From NCBI RefSeq assembly GCF_012184385.1, contig NZ_VSRL01000053.1, forward strand, positions 1 to 43,212: 43,212 nt of DNA. Direction: 5' to 3'. The translations under genes and the position numbers were made by a program. Positions 22,035 through 32,452 of this stretch are shown here, in pieces. The notes beneath the pieces were generated by a model. It was not told where the DNA came from. It made no database searches and saw only the letters and a program-made list of their open reading frames with translations. This DNA comes from Lentzea indica (GTDB lineage: Bacteria; Actinomycetota; Actinomycetes; Mycobacteriales; Pseudonocardiaceae). Every line of letters starts with the position of its first letter. The stretch's first letter is position 1.

Positions 22035-25000
22035 GCCCTGGTGCCGACACTCCACTCGTCAAGGGCGCGCTGCAGCTTGCCGGTGTCAACGGGTTTGGTG
22101 AGGTAGTCGTCCATGCCCGCAGCCAGGCAGCGCTCACGGTCCTCGGCGAGTGCGTGTGCTGTCATGGCGATGATCGGGATGCGCCTGCCGCCCTGCTCGC
22201 GCCTGCGCAGCTCGGTCGTGGCGGTGTAGCCGTCCATTCTCGGCATCTGGCAGTCCATCAGGATCGCCAGGTACGGCTTGGTGCCCGCGAGTTCAAGGAC
22301 CTCGTGCCCGTCCTGGGCGACGTCCACCTGGTAACCCATCCTGGTGAGGGTTTCCACGGCGACCATCTGGTTGATCTCGTTGTCCTCGGCCAGCAGGATC
22401 CGGCCGCGGCTCGCGGTGGCGATCGTCTCCACCGGGCCACGCGGATCGGGGGGCAACGCGTCCGGGGTGACGATTTCGAGCAGGCAGTTGTAAAGCTGGG
22501 ACGGACCGATCGGTTTGGGCAGCAGCGCCGCCGCACCCGCGTTCTCGGCGAGTCGGTCGTCGTGGTACGAGCCGGAGGTCAGCAGAACGACCTTGACAGG
22601 TGGAATGTGCGTGTCGGCGGCGATGGCGTGGATCAGGCCGATGCCGTCGAGGTTCGGCATGTGCTGGTCGACCACTGCCAGCCCGAACGGACGGCCGGTG
22701 CATGCCGCCTCGCGCAGATGTTCCAGGCCGGCGAGGCCGTCGGACACCGCGGTCGGGTTCATGCCCCACGCCTTGGTGTGCCTGCTGATCAGGTGCAGGT
22801 TGGTCGGGTTGTCGTCGACGACGAGCAGCCGGTTGCCGGTGATGTGGCTGTGCAGCGGCACGCGGATGTGCTTCATCAGCGGGTGTTCCTGGGGCGCGAA
22901 CCGGAGGGTGAACCAGAAACGGCTGCCTTCCTTGAGCCGGCTGGTCATTTCCAGGGTGCCGCCCATCAGTTCCACGAGCTGCCGGGTGATCGTCAGGCCG
23001 AGACCGGTGCCCCCGTACCTGCGGGTGCTGGCGGCGTCGGCCTGGGAGAACGGTTCGGTCAGGCGAGCCAGGTCGTCCGGGGCGATGCCGATGCCGGTGT
23101 CGAGGACGGTGAAGGTGATCCGGGACCTGTCGTCTGGCAGCGGTTCCGCACGCAGCAGTACGCTGCCCTCTTCGGTGAACTTGACGGCGTTGCCCAGGAG
23201 ATTGAGCAGAGCCTGGCGCAGCCGGCCGTCGTCGCCGCGGAGTGCGGTGGGCAGGTTCGGCGGGTAGTCGCAGACGACTTCGACGTGCTTGTCGCGGGCG
23301 GTTTGGGCTACCGCCTGAACGACCTCCTCGAGGACCTTGTCGAGCTCGAAGTCGGTTTCGACCAGTTTGAGCTTGCCCGCTTCGATCTTGGAGAAGTCCA
23401 GGATGTCGTTGATGATCGACAGCAGTGCCCGGCCAGAGGTCTGGATCGCGTCGACGTAGCGCCGCTGAGTGGATTCCAGCGGGGTGTCCAGCAGGAGGTC
23501 GGCCAGGCCGATGACGCCGTTCATCGGCGTGCGGATCTCGTGGCTGACCATGGCGACGAACTGCGACTTGAGCTCCGCGGCGGCCACCGCCTTGTCGCGG
23601 GCGTCGGCGAGCTTCTGTTCAGCCTCGCGGCGTTCGCTGATGTCGCGGATCGCCGCCGAGACCATCGTGCCCTGCTCCGTGTCCAGTGGTGCGAGGCTGA
23701 TCTCCACCGGGATCTGGCTGCCGTCCTGGCGCAGGCCGGCCAGTTCGATGCCGGTGCCCATCCGGCGGTGACGGGGGTCCTTGAGGTAGCGCTGCCGGTG
23801 GCCGACGTGCTTCTCCCGCAACCGTGCCGGGATCAGCAGTTCGATCGACTGGCCGACCAGATCTTCACGGTGGTAACCGAAGAGGCGCTCGGTCTGCTCG
23901 TTGACGAGCACGATCGTGCCGTGCTCGTCGACGATCAGCATCGCGTCGGGCGCGGCGAGGACGAGTTGCTGGAACCGTTGCTCGGCCTTGATGCGCTCGG
24001 TGACGTCACGGGCGATGGACGAGACGCCGATGATCTGGCCGGTGCTGTCGCGAATCGGTGACACGCTCACCTCCACGTGCACCCGGCTGCCGTCCTTGCG
24101 GACTCGCACGGTGTCGTGCAACCGGATCGACTGTTCGCCGTCGGCGTGCAGGAGCGTGGCGAGCTCGCCGCGTACGTCGGTGGGCACGATCAGCTCGATC
24201 GAACGGCCGATGGTCTCCGCCGCGGTGTAGCCGTACTGGCGTTCGGCGGCCGGGTTCCAGCTCGTGATGATGCCGCCGAGGGTCTGGCCGATGATGGCGT
24301 CGTCGGTGCTGTTGACGATGGCGGCCAGACGCGCGACGGCGTCGTCGGACGCCCGCTGTGCCGTGGTGTCACGGGCCACCGCGTAGACCAGTCCCTCGTC
24401 CGGGATGGGGACGGCGTTCCAGGTGAGCCACCGGTAGGAGCCGTCACGGCAGCGGTACCGGTTCTCGAACATCAAGGTGGTTCGGTTCAACGCGATCTGC
24501 TGGCTGCTTTCCGCCGCGGTCCTCGCCACGTCGTCGGGATGGATGAAGTCGAGGTACGGCCTGCTCAGCAGTTCCTCGGTGGTGTAGCCGAGTGCGCGTT
24601 CCCAGGCCGGATTGAGGTGCTTGAAGTAGCCGTCGGTGCCCGCGATGCACAGCAGGTCCGTCGAGATGCCGAAGAAGTGGTCCAGCCTTTCGGCCGCCCG
24701 TCGTCGCTCGGCCTCGGCCTGGTTGCGCGAGGTGAGGTCCCGATAGCTGCTGACGAGCAGCCGGGTGTCCTCCGTGTCGCGCACCCTGGTGGTGGTGACC
24801 TGGGCGGCGATCTCGCTCCCGTCCTGGCGGCACACGAGAACGTCTTCCTCCACGTCGTCGTCGGCGCCCAGACCTGACGTGAGCGGCAGCCACGGGTACG
24901 GCGGTTCGATGCCGGCCGCCTCCTCCTTGGCGTATCCGGTGATCTCGCACCAGCGGGGGTTGACCTCCAGCACCTTCCCACCGGGATCGGCGATGAGCAC

Positions 25001-25945
25001 GCCTTCACGCAATGACCGCAGCACCGTGCCGTTGAAGTCCCGTTCCCTGCGCAGCTCGGCGAACAGCTTCCGCCGTGCCCGATCCGCTTTGTCCAAATCG
25101 GACCCCGCACGCAGGAACACGACGTACAGGATCAAGACCGTCGCGGCGGTGGACACGGTGATGACGGTGTTCCTCGCGTCGGCGTCCTTGCTGCCCACTG
25201 CGTTCAGCAGCAGGCCGAACAGCACGAGCAGCACGGTCATCGCCAGCCTCAGCTGGCGCAACACCTCTCCACCCGCGGCGCCGCCGAGGTACACCCTGGC
25301 CGTCGTCCGATCCGGACGGCAGGCAACCAGTCCGGCGGACAGGGCGATGAGGCAGATCGCCGTGCTGAACGACATCTGGCCGATCAACGAGTCACCGGAC
25401 AGGTACACGAGACCGTAGGCGTGACCGAGCAGCGCGATGACGGCCACGAGAGCACCGGCCGGCGCCAGCACGGCGGAGGGACGGTGGCCACGCCTGCCAT
25501 CGGTGTCCAGCAACACCATGGCGAGACCGGTCAACACGAACGCGATCGCGGTGTGCGGTGACGGACGTCCGGGGAAGTCGGCGACGACCCACTGCGCCAC
25601 GCGGTCCGGGAACAGCAGCGTGTCCGCCCCGAGGTGCTGTCCGGTCACGTACTCGGCCAGCACAAGCATCCCGACCAGTGCCACCAGCAGGCCCAGTGCC
25701 TGTCCTGCGCGCCGCCGTGGCGTGCCCGCCGTCTCGGGTGCGATCAACCACAACGCGATCCCCAGCAGCGCGAGCATCAACGCCACGAGGGGCCTCAACG
25801 TGGGGGCGCCGGGAATGATCGACGCCAGGGTCCGCACGCCCGTGGCATGCCCGAGCAGCGCGATTCCGTTGATCACGACCACGATCAGGACGGCCGCCGC
25901 GGTGATGCGTGACGACCGGAGCGACGCCCGCGCCGAGTACTCCAT
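22031..25945 (-). CDS. Membrane-bound hybrid histidine kinase, 4 PAS, 2 receiver domains
   Basis: About 1304 aa from the ATG at 25945; a GTG at 25984 is in frame, and neither start has a strong ribosome site. The N-terminal 260 residues hold about eight TM helices forming a membrane sensor. Four PAS domains follow (REGVLIADPGGKVLEVNPRW; DLLCIAGTDGYFKHLNPAWE; DDAIIGQTLGGIITSWNPAA; PDAMLIVDEHGTIVLVNEQT). Then comes HisKA with FVAMVSHEIRTPMNGVIGLA (phospho-His), an ATPase domain with N-box LLNLLGNAVKF and G-boxes DTGIGIA and GGTGLGL, receiver 1 with LAVVDQHMPNLDG, and receiver 2 with LMDCQMPRMDGYT and the C-terminal lysine in DYLTKPVD. All phospho-relay residues are present. The HPt gene is divergent, suggesting a His-Asp-His-Asp relay. 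The damaged OAT gene is translationally coupled downstream. Confidence 0.92.
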   Translation of the reverse strand: MEYSARASLRSSRITAAAVLIVVVINGIALLGHATGVRTLASIIPGAPTLRPLVALMLALLGIALWLIAPETAGTPRRRAGQALGLLVALVGMLVLAEYVTGQHLGADTLLFPDRVAQWVVADFPGRPSPHTAIAFVLTGLAMVLLDTDGRRGHRPSAVLAPAGALVAVIALLGHAYGLVYLSGDSLIGQMSFSTAICLIALSAGLVACRPDRTTARVYLGGAAGGEVLRQLRLAMTVLLVLFGLLLNAVGSKDADARNTVITVSTAATVLILYVVFLRAGSDLDKADRARRKLFAELRRERDFNGTVLRSLREGVLIADPGGKVLEVNPRWCEITGYAKEEAAGIEPPYPWLPLTSGLGADDDVEEDVLVCRQDGSEIAAQVTTTRVRDTEDTRLLVSSYRDLTSRNQAEAERRRAAERLDHFFGISTDLLCIAGTDGYFKHLNPAWERALGYTTEELLSRPYLDFIHPDDVARTAAESSQQIALNRTTLMFENRYRCRDGSYRWLTWNAVPIPDEGLVYAVARDTTAQRASDDAVARLAAIVNSTDDAIIGQTLGGIITSWNPAAERQYGYTAAETIGRSIELIVPTDVRGELATLLHADGEQSIRLHDTVRVRKDGSRVHVEVSVSPIRDSTGQIIGVSSIARDVTERIKAEQRFQQLVLAAPDAMLIVDEHGTIVLVNEQTERLFGYHREDLVGQSIELLIPARLREKHVGHRQRYLKDPRHRRMGTGIELAGLRQDGSQIPVEISLAPLDTEQGTMVSAAIRDISERREAEQKLADARDKAVAAAELKSQFVAMVSHEIRTPMNGVIGLADLLLDTPLESTQRRYVDAIQTSGRALLSIINDILDFSKIEAGKLKLVETDFELDKVLEEVVQAVAQTARDKHVEVVCDYPPNLPTALRGDDGRLRQALLNLLGNAVKFTEEGSVLLRAEPLPDDRSRITFTVLDTGIGIAPDDLARLTEPFSQADAASTRRYGGTGLGLTITRQLVELMGGTLEMTSRLKEGSRFWFTLRFAPQEHPLMKHIRVPLHSHITGNRLLVVDDNPTNLHLISRHTKAWGMNPTAVSDGLAGLEHLREAACTGRPFGLAVVDQHMPNLDGIGLIHAIAADTHIPPVKVVLLTSGSYHDDRLAENAGAAALLPKPIGPSQLYNCLLEIVTPDALPPDPRGPVETIATASRGRILLAEDNEINQMVAVETLTRMGYQVDVAQDGHEVLELAGTKPYLAILMDCQMPRMDGYTATTELRRREQGGRRIPIIAMTAHALAEDRERCLAAGMDDYLTKPVDTGKLQRALDEWSVGTRA

Positions 25946-26003
25946 GTGGCGTAATGTAGGTGCGAAAAGTTGCAACGCTGACACCCCGCAAGGGTGAACT
26001 CAC

Positions 26004-26366
26004 ATGGCAATCTCGGATGAGGACCTGCGTTCGGCGATCGCCGGACGGCTCGCCCAGCTCCGGTTCGGCCGGCCCGCCGAACCGGGTGACCTCGCCGCGC
26101 GCGTGCTCAACGCGTTCCACGTCGCGGCGCCCCGACACGTCGACGCCATCGCGGCAGCAGTCGCCGCCGGCGACGTCAAGACGGCCAGAGAGCAGGCACA
26201 CGACCTGACCAGTCTCGCGGGCCACATCGGCGCCGCCGACGTGGTGGACTCCTGCGGCGAGCTCAGCCTGCGGCTCAAGGCGGGCGACATCGCGGGCGCC
26301 GCGGCGGTGGCCGCCGATCTGCGCGCCGGTTACGAGCGCGCGAGCCGCGCCACCGTGGGGATGTAG
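26004..26366 (+). CDS. HPt (histidine phosphotransfer) protein
   Basis: 120 aa, all helical. The segment VKTAREQAHDLTSLAGHIGA followed by ADVVDSCGELSLRLKAGDIA matches the HPt four-helix bundle, with the phospho-accepting histidine in A-H-D-L. In most HPt domains the residue after H-x-L is lysine; here it is threonine. The N-terminal helix (SDEDLRSAIAGRLAQL) caps the bundle. It is divergent from the hybrid kinase with at most 58 bp between the starts, so both probably share a control region, and it is the obvious phosphate acceptor of the second receiver. The final response regulator may be the receiver-kinase at 26447. A ribosome site AAGGGTGA precedes the ATG. Confidence 0.8.
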   Translation: MAISDEDLRSAIAGRLAQLRFGRPAEPGDLAARVLNAFHVAAPRHVDAIAAAVAAGDVKTAREQAHDLTSLAGHIGAADVVDSCGELSLRLKAGDIAGAAAVAADLRAGYERASRATVGM

Positions 26367-26385
26367 CGCTCCGTACAAGATCGAG

Positions 26386-26413
26386 TTGCACGCGATCTCG
26401 GCGTACCTACGGT
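26386..26413 (+). promoter_or_regulatory. Housekeeping-type promoter for receiver-kinase gene
   Basis: TTGCAC (26386-26391) and TACGGT (26408-26413) are separated by 16 bases, a fair match to an actinomycete SigA-type promoter. It lies 33 bp before the ATG at 26447, in the 80-bp gap after the HPt gene. The ribosome site CCAGGAGAT follows. It suggests that the kinase can be transcribed apart from the HPt gene. Confidence 0.5.
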
Positions 26414-26446
26414 GTGGGGAACGTTGACGCACCAGGAGATGAGTGC

Positions 26447-28039
26447 ATGGCGACTGTCCTGATCGTCGACGACCTCCCGATCAACCGAGATCTGATGCGC
26501 ACCCTGCTCACCCACCACGGACACCGGGTGCTGGAGGCCGGCGACGGTGTCGAGGCGCTGGACCGGATCGCCGACGAGATCCCCGATCTCGTGGTGACCG
26601 ACGTGATGATGCCGCGGATGGACGGGTACCAGCTCGTGCGCGAGCTGCGGGCCAAACCGGAGACGGCGGGCGTCCCGGTGATCTTCGCGACCGCCAACTA
26701 CCTCGACCACGAGGCCGCCCCGCTCGCACTCGGGTACGGCGTCCGCCACGTCGTGACCAAGACCGACGAGCCCGGCAAGCTGCTCGAGGTCATCGACGCC
26801 GAGCTGGGCGGCGAGCGGGCGTGCGAGCCGATCCCGATCGACGAGGGCCTGACGCGGGAGCACCTGCGCATCGTCAACACCAAGCTGGTCGAGAAGGTCC
26901 GCGAGACACAGCGCAGCGAACAACAGTTCCGGTTGATGGCCGAGTCGGCCCCGGTGGGGATTCTCCTCGTCGACACCGAGGGAAAGGCGGTCAACGTCAA
27001 CACCCGGCTCGCCACGATCCTCGGCCGCCAGGCGGATCAGCTGACCGGCCTCGCCTGGCAGGACGCCATCGGTCTGGACGACGACAGCGAACTCGCGGAG
27101 GTGCTCGCGGGCAGGCAGGAAAGACTGACCCGCAACCAGTGGCCGGTCGAGCGTCCCGGCGGCGGCCGGTGGCTCGACATCAGCCTGCACAACGCCTACG
27201 ACGAACACGGACGGATGCTCCAATGCGTGGGGGTCGTCGACGACATCACGGAGAAGATCCGGGCGGAGGAACGGCAGCGCGAACTGGACCACCGGCTGCG
27301 AGTGGCCGAGCGGCTGGAGAGCCTCGGCCAGCTCGCCGGCGGCGTCGCGCACGACTTCAACAACATCCTGACCTCCATCCTCGGCCACGCGAGCATCGCG
27401 CAGGAGACGACCGAGACGGGCGCGGAGAACGGCGCCGTGGACGCCGCGGTCGCCGAATCGCTGCAGAAGTGCCTTGATGGCGTGATCCGGGCGGGCAACA
27501 GAGCCACCCGCCTCATCTCCCAGCTGCTGGCGTTCGGCCGGCCCGACATCGCCCAGCCCGAACCGGTGGACGTGAACGAGTTCCTCGACGAGATCGAGAC
27601 GCTGCTCGAGCCACTGCTCAGCTCGATGATCGAGATCGTCAAAGACCGGGACGCCGACCTGTGGCAGATCTTCGTCGACAGCGGCCAGCTGGGCCAGATC
27701 GTGCTCAACCTCGCGGTGAACTCACGGGACGCGATGCCCGCCGGCGGCACCCTCGTCCTGCGTACCCGCAACCACGTCGTCGACGCGGACACAGGCCCGC
27801 TGGCGCCGGGCCGCTACGTCCAGCTCACCATCGCGGACACCGGGCACGGCATTCCCGCGGACGTGCTCGAGCACGCGCTCGATCCGTTCTTCACCACCAA
27901 GCCGGTCGGGCAGGGGACCGGGCTCGGGCTGGCCACGGTGTACAGCATCGTCCGCAAGTACGGCGGCGACCTGGTCATCTCCTCGACAGTCGGCGAAGGC
28001 ACGACGATCGACGTTTACCTGCCCGCCGTGGACGGCTGA
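26447..28039 (+). CDS. Receiver-PAS-histidine kinase (inverted two-component hybrid)
   Basis: 530 aa from the ATG at 26447. The receiver domain comes first (residues 1-120): [20 protein letters not shown], the phospho-Asp in [17 protein letters not shown], and the lysine near [10 protein letters not shown] linker helix precedes a PAS domain near 165-275 ([20 protein letters not shown]). The kinase core has [20 protein letters not shown] (HDFNN-type phospho-His) and an ATPase domain with [21 protein letters not shown] and [15 protein letters not shown]. There are no TM helices, so it is cytosolic. A receiver at the front means it can be switched by another kinase, most likely the neighbouring hybrid kinase via the HPt protein, and then pass phosphate on. 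Its 3' end overlaps the convergent GGDEF-EAL gene by 25 bases. Confidence 0.9.
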   Translation: MATVLIVDDLPINRDLMRTLLTHHGHRVLEAGDGVEALDRIADEIPDLVVTDVMMPRMDGYQLVRELRAKPETAGVPVIFATANYLDHEAAPLALGYGVRHVVTKTDEPGKLLEVIDAELGGERACEPIPIDEGLTREHLRIVNTKLVEKVRETQRSEQQFRLMAESAPVGILLVDTEGKAVNVNTRLATILGRQADQLTGLAWQDAIGLDDDSELAEVLAGRQERLTRNQWPVERPGGGRWLDISLHNAYDEHGRMLQCVGVVDDITEKIRAEERQRELDHRLRVAERLESLGQLAGGVAHDFNNILTSILGHASIAQETTETGAENGAVDAAVAESLQKCLDGVIRAGNRATRLISQLLAFGRPDIAQPEPVDVNEFLDEIETLLEPLLSSMIEIVKDRDADLWQIFVDSGQLGQIVLNLAVNSRDAMPAGGTLVLRTRNHVVDADTGPLAPGRYVQLTIADTGHGIPADVLEHALDPFFTTKPVGQGTGLGLATVYSIVRKYGGDLVISSTVGEGTTIDVYLPAVDG

Positions 28040-30756
28040 CCGATCGGCAGGCGATCCGGCGAGGTGGGCTTGCCGATGCGGAAGCCCTGCACCTGGTCGC
28101 AGTCCAGCCGCCGCAGCACGTCGAGCTGGCGCGCGTTCTCCACGCCTTCGGCGACCACCGTGAGGTTCACCGCGTGCGCCATCATCACGATGCTGCGGAC
28201 GATCGCCTCCGCGTCACGGCACTCGCCCAACGCGGAGATGAAAGACATGTCGATCTTCAGCTGGTCGATCGGCAGCTTGCGGAGCTGAGCGAGAGACGAG
28301 TAGCCGGTGCCGAAGTCGTCGATGGCCAGCCGCACCCCGATGTCACGCAGCGCGCTGAGCGTGCCTGCGGCGACCGCCGGATCCCTCATCAGCGCGTTCT
28401 CGGTGATCTCGAGGCAGAGCGTGTTCGGGGCGATGCCGGTCGTCCGGCCAGGACTCCTGCACGGGCGGGCCACCAGCCGGGGGTCGTCGAGCTGGCGAGG
28501 TGACAGGTTCACCGCCAGGTGGCAGCTCGCCCCGATCCGCGAGCGCACGAGGGCCGCCTGCCCGGTCGTCGTGCGCAGGACGTGGTCGCCGACCAGGTTG
28601 ATCAGGTCGCTCTCCTCGGCCAGTGGGATGAACTCGGCGGGTGAGATGGCCCCGTGGATCGGGTGGGTCCAGCGCAGGAGCGCCTCGACGCACACCACAC
28701 GACCGCTCCTGAGGTCGGCGATCGGCTGGTAGACGACCGAGAGCTGCTCGTTCGCCGCGGCCTCGCGCAGATCCTGTTCGAGCTGGAGGCGGCGCTGCAT
28801 CTTCTCGCGCAGGTCGACGTCGAAGAACACGTGCCGGCCTCGGCCCTGGGACTTCGCCTGGTACATCGCCACGTCCGAGTCGCGCAGGAGGTCCTCGCCG
28901 CTGCGCGGATCATCGGGGCCGGCGGTGACGATGCCGATGCTCGCGTCGAGGTGGAGCTGCCGCCCGTCGACGTGGACGGGTGCGGCGACGGTGTCACGCA
29001 GGTGCTCGGCGAGCCCGTGCAGGTCGAGCCTGGAGATGTCGCGGGCGACGACCACGAACTCGTCGCCGCCGAGCCTGCCGACGAGGTCGCCGCCGCGGAC
29101 GCGACCGCGCAGCCGTTCGCCGACGATCCTCAGCACCTTGTCACCGACGGTGTGCCCGAGCGAGTCGTTGATGACCTTGAACTTGTCCAGGTCGATGAAC
29201 AGCACCGACATCGTGCCCGTGCGCGCCGTCAGGTGCCGGATGACCAGCGCGCGGTTGGCGAGCCCGGTCAGTCCGTCGTGCGTGGCGTCGTGCTCCAGGC
29301 GGGCGGCGATCGACCTGCGCTCGGTGATGTCGGTGAACGAGACGACCACGGTAGCCGGGTACGTGTTCACATGGTTGAGCGGGCGGCAGCTCATCGACAG
29401 CCAGATGTCCCGCCCGTCCGGCCTGCGCGCGCGGAAGACGCGCCCGTTCTGAGGCAGTCCCGTCCGCCGGGTCTGCGCACACGGGTACGCCGATTCGGGC
29501 AGCCGGACCCCTCGCTCGTCGAACAGCGGGCACACGGTCGTGGGTGAGCCGACGAGGCGTTCCTCCCGGATGCCGAGGACGCGTTCCGCCGCCGGGTTGG
29601 CCGACTCGATCAAACCGGTCGAGCCCACCACGAGGACCCCTTCCTCCAACGAGGCGACGACCGTCGTGAAGTGCTGTTCCGCACGACGCCGTGCGGTCTC
29701 GTCCGCGCACACGAGCACGTAGCCGTCGTCCATCTCGGCGGCCGACACCCTGACGACGAGCGTGGCGCCGTCGGAACGCCGATGCACCGCCTGGGTCATA
29801 CCGCCCCCGCGAACCACGGCGGCGGGATCGAGCCGCGCACCGACCAGCGTGGCGACCGGGTTGCCGACGGCGTCGGCAGCCGTACGGCCGTACACCGTCT
29901 CGGCGGCGGGGTTCCACGTCGTCACGACACCCTCGGAGGTGGTCGCGATGATCGCGTCGCTGACGTGCGCGACCAGCGCGGCCTGGTAGTGCAGGGTGGC
30001 CTCCGCGGCCTTCTGCGCGGTCACGTCGCGCAGGATGACCTGGAAGGCGGGCCTGCCCTCCCACGTCGTCCGCACGGACACCGCCTCGACGTCGACCGTG
30101 CCTCCGTCGAACCGCACGATGGTGGCCTCGGCGGGTTCGGAGGCTGCGCCCGGTGTGGACAGCGCGCCGATCCGGCGCATCATCTCCGGCACCGAGGCCG
30201 GATGGACGAAGTCCGTGATCGGGCGGCCGACGATCTCCGCCTCCGAGCGCGCGCCGAGGAAGCGGACCCCAGCGGGGTTGGTGTAGGTCAGCACGCCCGC
30301 CTCGTGGACCACGATCGCGTCGGGGCTGAGCTCGACGAGAAGCCGGTAGCGGTCAGCGAGATCGGCGAGCGCCTGCTGGTCCACGTGCCGCGTCGTCACG
30401 TCGGTGGCGACGCCCGTCAGGCTCTTCGCCGTGGCGTCGCCGGACACGCAGGCTCGCAGCTGGATCCACTTCGTGGTGCCGTCCGGCAGCACGTACGGCT
30501 GTTCGAGGGCGAAGTCCTGCCACACCGCGGCGGTGCGGGCGGCGACGACCAGCGGTTCGACCAGGGCCATCAGATGGGGCCGGATCTCCGTGTCCGTCTC
30601 GTCCGGCACGCCGAGCAGCCCGGCCAGGCCGGACATCCACGTGGCACAGTTCGTCGTGAGGTCGAACCACCACATGACCGCGGCGTCCATGGACGGCGCG
30701 AGGTCAACGACGCCCTGGTCGAACTTCACATCCTGGTCCAGCTTCGCGGTGTCCAT
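28015..30756 (-). CDS. PAS-rich GGDEF-EAL cyclic-di-GMP protein
   Basis: About 913 aa from the ATG at 30756; upstream ATGs exist, but AAGAGCGG precedes this one. Three to four PAS domains occupy the first 460 residues (for example [40 protein letters not shown] and [20 protein letters not shown]). The GGDEF domain follows with [20 protein letters not shown] and an intact active loop [14 protein letters not shown], so it should make cyclic di-GMP. The EAL domain keeps its catalytic residues: [55 protein letters not shown] and VVAEGVEN. Both activities may thus be present, with PAS input choosing between them. There are no TM helices. Placed next to two kinases, it suggests that phosphorelay and c-di-GMP signals meet here. 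Confidence 0.92.
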   Translation of the reverse strand: MDTAKLDQDVKFDQGVVDLAPSMDAAVMWWFDLTTNCATWMSGLAGLLGVPDETDTEIRPHLMALVEPLVVAARTAAVWQDFALEQPYVLPDGTTKWIQLRACVSGDATAKSLTGVATDVTTRHVDQQALADLADRYRLLVELSPDAIVVHEAGVLTYTNPAGVRFLGARSEAEIVGRPITDFVHPASVPEMMRRIGALSTPGAASEPAEATIVRFDGGTVDVEAVSVRTTWEGRPAFQVILRDVTAQKAAEATLHYQAALVAHVSDAIIATTSEGVVTTWNPAAETVYGRTAADAVGNPVATLVGARLDPAAVVRGGGMTQAVHRRSDGATLVVRVSAAEMDDGYVLVCADETARRRAEQHFTTVVASLEEGVLVVGSTGLIESANPAAERVLGIREERLVGSPTTVCPLFDERGVRLPESAYPCAQTRRTGLPQNGRVFRARRPDGRDIWLSMSCRPLNHVNTYPATVVVSFTDITERRSIAARLEHDATHDGLTGLANRALVIRHLTARTGTMSVLFIDLDKFKVINDSLGHTVGDKVLRIVGERLRGRVRGGDLVGRLGGDEFVVVARDISRLDLHGLAEHLRDTVAAPVHVDGRQLHLDASIGIVTAGPDDPRSGEDLLRDSDVAMYQAKSQGRGRHVFFDVDLREKMQRRLQLEQDLREAAANEQLSVVYQPIADLRSGRVVCVEALLRWTHPIHGAISPAEFIPLAEESDLINLVGDHVLRTTTGQAALVRSRIGASCHLAVNLSPRQLDDPRLVARPCRSPGRTTGIAPNTLCLEITENALMRDPAVAAGTLSALRDIGVRLAIDDFGTGYSSLAQLRKLPIDQLKIDMSFISALGECRDAEAIVRSIVMMAHAVNLTVVAEGVENARQLDVLRRLDCDQVQGFRIGKPTSPDRLPIGQPSTAGR

Positions 30757-30802
30757 ACCGCTCTTAACGGCAGGTGCGCGACGTTCCTGACGAGAATTGG
30801 GC

Positions 30803-31208
30803 ATGCATGTGGTGAGCGGTGACAAGTCGGCGCTCGAGGAGTCGTTGCAGGCCGGACGCCTCAGCTGCCCGGTGTGCCGGGGAGCGCTGCGGCGTGGGCA
30901 ACGCGCGTGAACGCGTGGTGCGGTTGCGCGGTGTCTCGGACCGCAAGGTGCGCCCGCGCCGGGCCAGGTGTGCGGACTGCCGGCGCACCCACGTGCTGTT
31001 GCCGGACTGGATGCTGCTGCGGCGGGCGTACGCGGCGCCGGTCATCCGGGAGGCGGTCGCCGCGCACGTCCGCGGCAAGGGCTATCGGCGGATCGCGCTG
31101 AGCCTCGGACTGCCCGAGACCACGGTGCGGGACTGGCTGCGTGCCTTCCGCCGCAACACGAGTCCGCCCCATGTCGCCGCGTGGTTGTCGTCAGGTCTCC
31201 GGAACTGA
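30803..31208 (+). pseudogene. Zinc-ribbon HTH protein (DUF6431 / transposase-helper type), frameshifted
   Basis: The frame from the ATG at 30803 reads [20 protein letters not shown] and then [10 protein letters not shown] before it stops at 30910. The adjacent frame continues with [40 protein letters not shown] and an HTH, AHVRGKGYRRIALSLGLPET followed by TVRDWLRAFRRN. Together they form the family pattern: a two-pair cysteine zinc ribbon (CPVC and CADC), then a homeodomain-like HTH as in transposase-associated DUF6431 proteins. The break near 30890 needs two bases added or one removed. The protein is short and carries no DDE catalytic domain, so it is a DNA-binding component rather than a full transposase. 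No terminal inverted repeats were seen. Confidence 0.6.
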
Positions 31209-31248
31209 GTCCGCTCTGACGGGCATGACCCCGAGGAAAGGACAGGAC

Positions 31249-32387
31249 ATGATCGGCATCTGTGGCATCGGAGTGGTCAGCGGTTACGGCTGGGGCCGCG
31301 AACCGCTGTGGGACGGCCTGGTGAGCGGCAAACCCGCCGCCCACCTGGTCGGCGGATACGGGCAGGACGACGCGTGGGTGGCGCTCGTGCCGGACGGCGG
31401 TGTTCCCGAGGACGGGCCGAGCCGGTTCGCGCGGGCGATGCGGGCCGCAGCCCGCGAGGCGATCGCGGACGCGGGCGACCACGGCTGGCAACCCGGTCGC
31501 CGGGTCGGCCTGCTGCACGCGGTCGTGCTGGGCGAAGTGGATCTCTGGCGGGACTTCTACCTCGCCCGCGACGGGCACGTGTCGGTGCGGGAGTTCCTGG
31601 CCCTCATGCCGTCGACGCCGATGTCGACCTCATGAGGGAATACGGCTTCCACGGCCCGGCGATGAACGTGTCCGCGATGTGCGCCTCCGGCAACGCCGCG
31701 CTGATCACGGCGAAGTCGTGGCTCGACGCCGGCGTGGTGGACGACGTGGTGCTGGTGGCCACCGACCTCTCGGCCACGCCGGAGAACGTGAGCCACTTCG
31801 TGCGGCTCGGCGTCGCGGTCACCGACACCGACCCGCTGGACGGATGCCGTCCTTTCCAGGAGGGCAGTCGCGGGTTCACCGTCGGCGAGGCGTCGGTCGC
31901 GATGGTGCTGTCGAGCCGCGCGTCCACGCCGTACCTGCACCTGCTCGGTGGCGCGATGTCACACGACGCGCACCACGTCACGTCGATCGACCCCGGACTC
32001 ACACAGGTGATGACCTGCTTCCGGGACGCACTCGCCAACTCCGGCGTCGATGCCGGCTCCGTGCGATACCTGAACGCACACGGGCCCGGCACCGCGCAGT
32101 GCGACCGGGCGGAGGCGGCCGTGGTGGAAACGCTCTTCGCGCCGAGCACCGAGATCTACTCGGTCAAGCCGCTCACGGCGCACTGTCAGGGGGCGGCCTC
32201 GGCGATCGAGGTGGCCGCCGCCGCCCTCGGGAGCGAACGGGGGATCGTTCCGGCACCACCGACGGTGGCGACGGCCCACCCGCAGCTGCTCGACGGTCCC
32301 ACTCCCCTGGCGGACGGCATCACGGTGAAGTCGTCGCTCGGGATGGGCGGCCACAACTCCGTCGTGGTGCTCGCGCCTCCATGCTGA
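31249..32387 (+). pseudogene. Beta-ketoacyl synthase-like enzyme (thiolase fold), frameshifted
   Basis: The first frame (ATG at 31249, after GAGGAAAGGACAGG) encodes MIGICGIGVVSGYGWGREPL up to FLALMPSTP. The second frame resumes with DVDLMREYGFHGPAMN and runs to 32387. Joined, they make about 379 residues, a normal KAS length. The catalytic set is complete: NVSAMCASGNAALITAKSWL with the cysteine nucleophile, LNAHGPGTAQCDRAE with the first histidine (HGPGT for HGTGT), and SVKPLTAHCQGAASAIEVAA with the second. The break near 31612 is repaired by one extra base. Such standalone ketosynthases act in fatty-acid or polyketide pathways. No acyl carrier protein is nearby. Since all active-site residues survive, the frameshift is either very recent or a sequence error. 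Confidence 0.75.
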
Positions 32388-32413
32388 CCGGGCCCACCCT
32401 GCCGAAGCAGGAT

Positions 32414-32449
32414 GCCGTCATGGCCCCCCGCGAGGGTGGCCATGACGGC
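32414..32449. terminator. Strong bidirectional terminator between convergent genes
   Basis: GCCGTCATGGCC (32414-32425) and GGCCATGACGGC (32438-32449) form a perfect 12-bp stem around a 12-base loop that itself can pair CCC with GGG. It sits 26 bases after the ketosynthase stop and 3 bases before the sigma-factor stop on the other strand, so it can end both transcripts. Confidence 0.8.
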
Positions 32450-32452
32450 GGC

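Noticed and set aside
22154..24061. 635-aa plus-strand frame opposite the hybrid kinase
   Set aside because: It is a shadow of the kinase, with His/Arg/Gly-rich composition and no domain; the kinase strand has complete motifs.
30803..31208. Complete insertion sequence
   Set aside because: There is a zinc ribbon and HTH but no DDE or other catalytic domain, and I found no terminal inverted repeats or target duplication.
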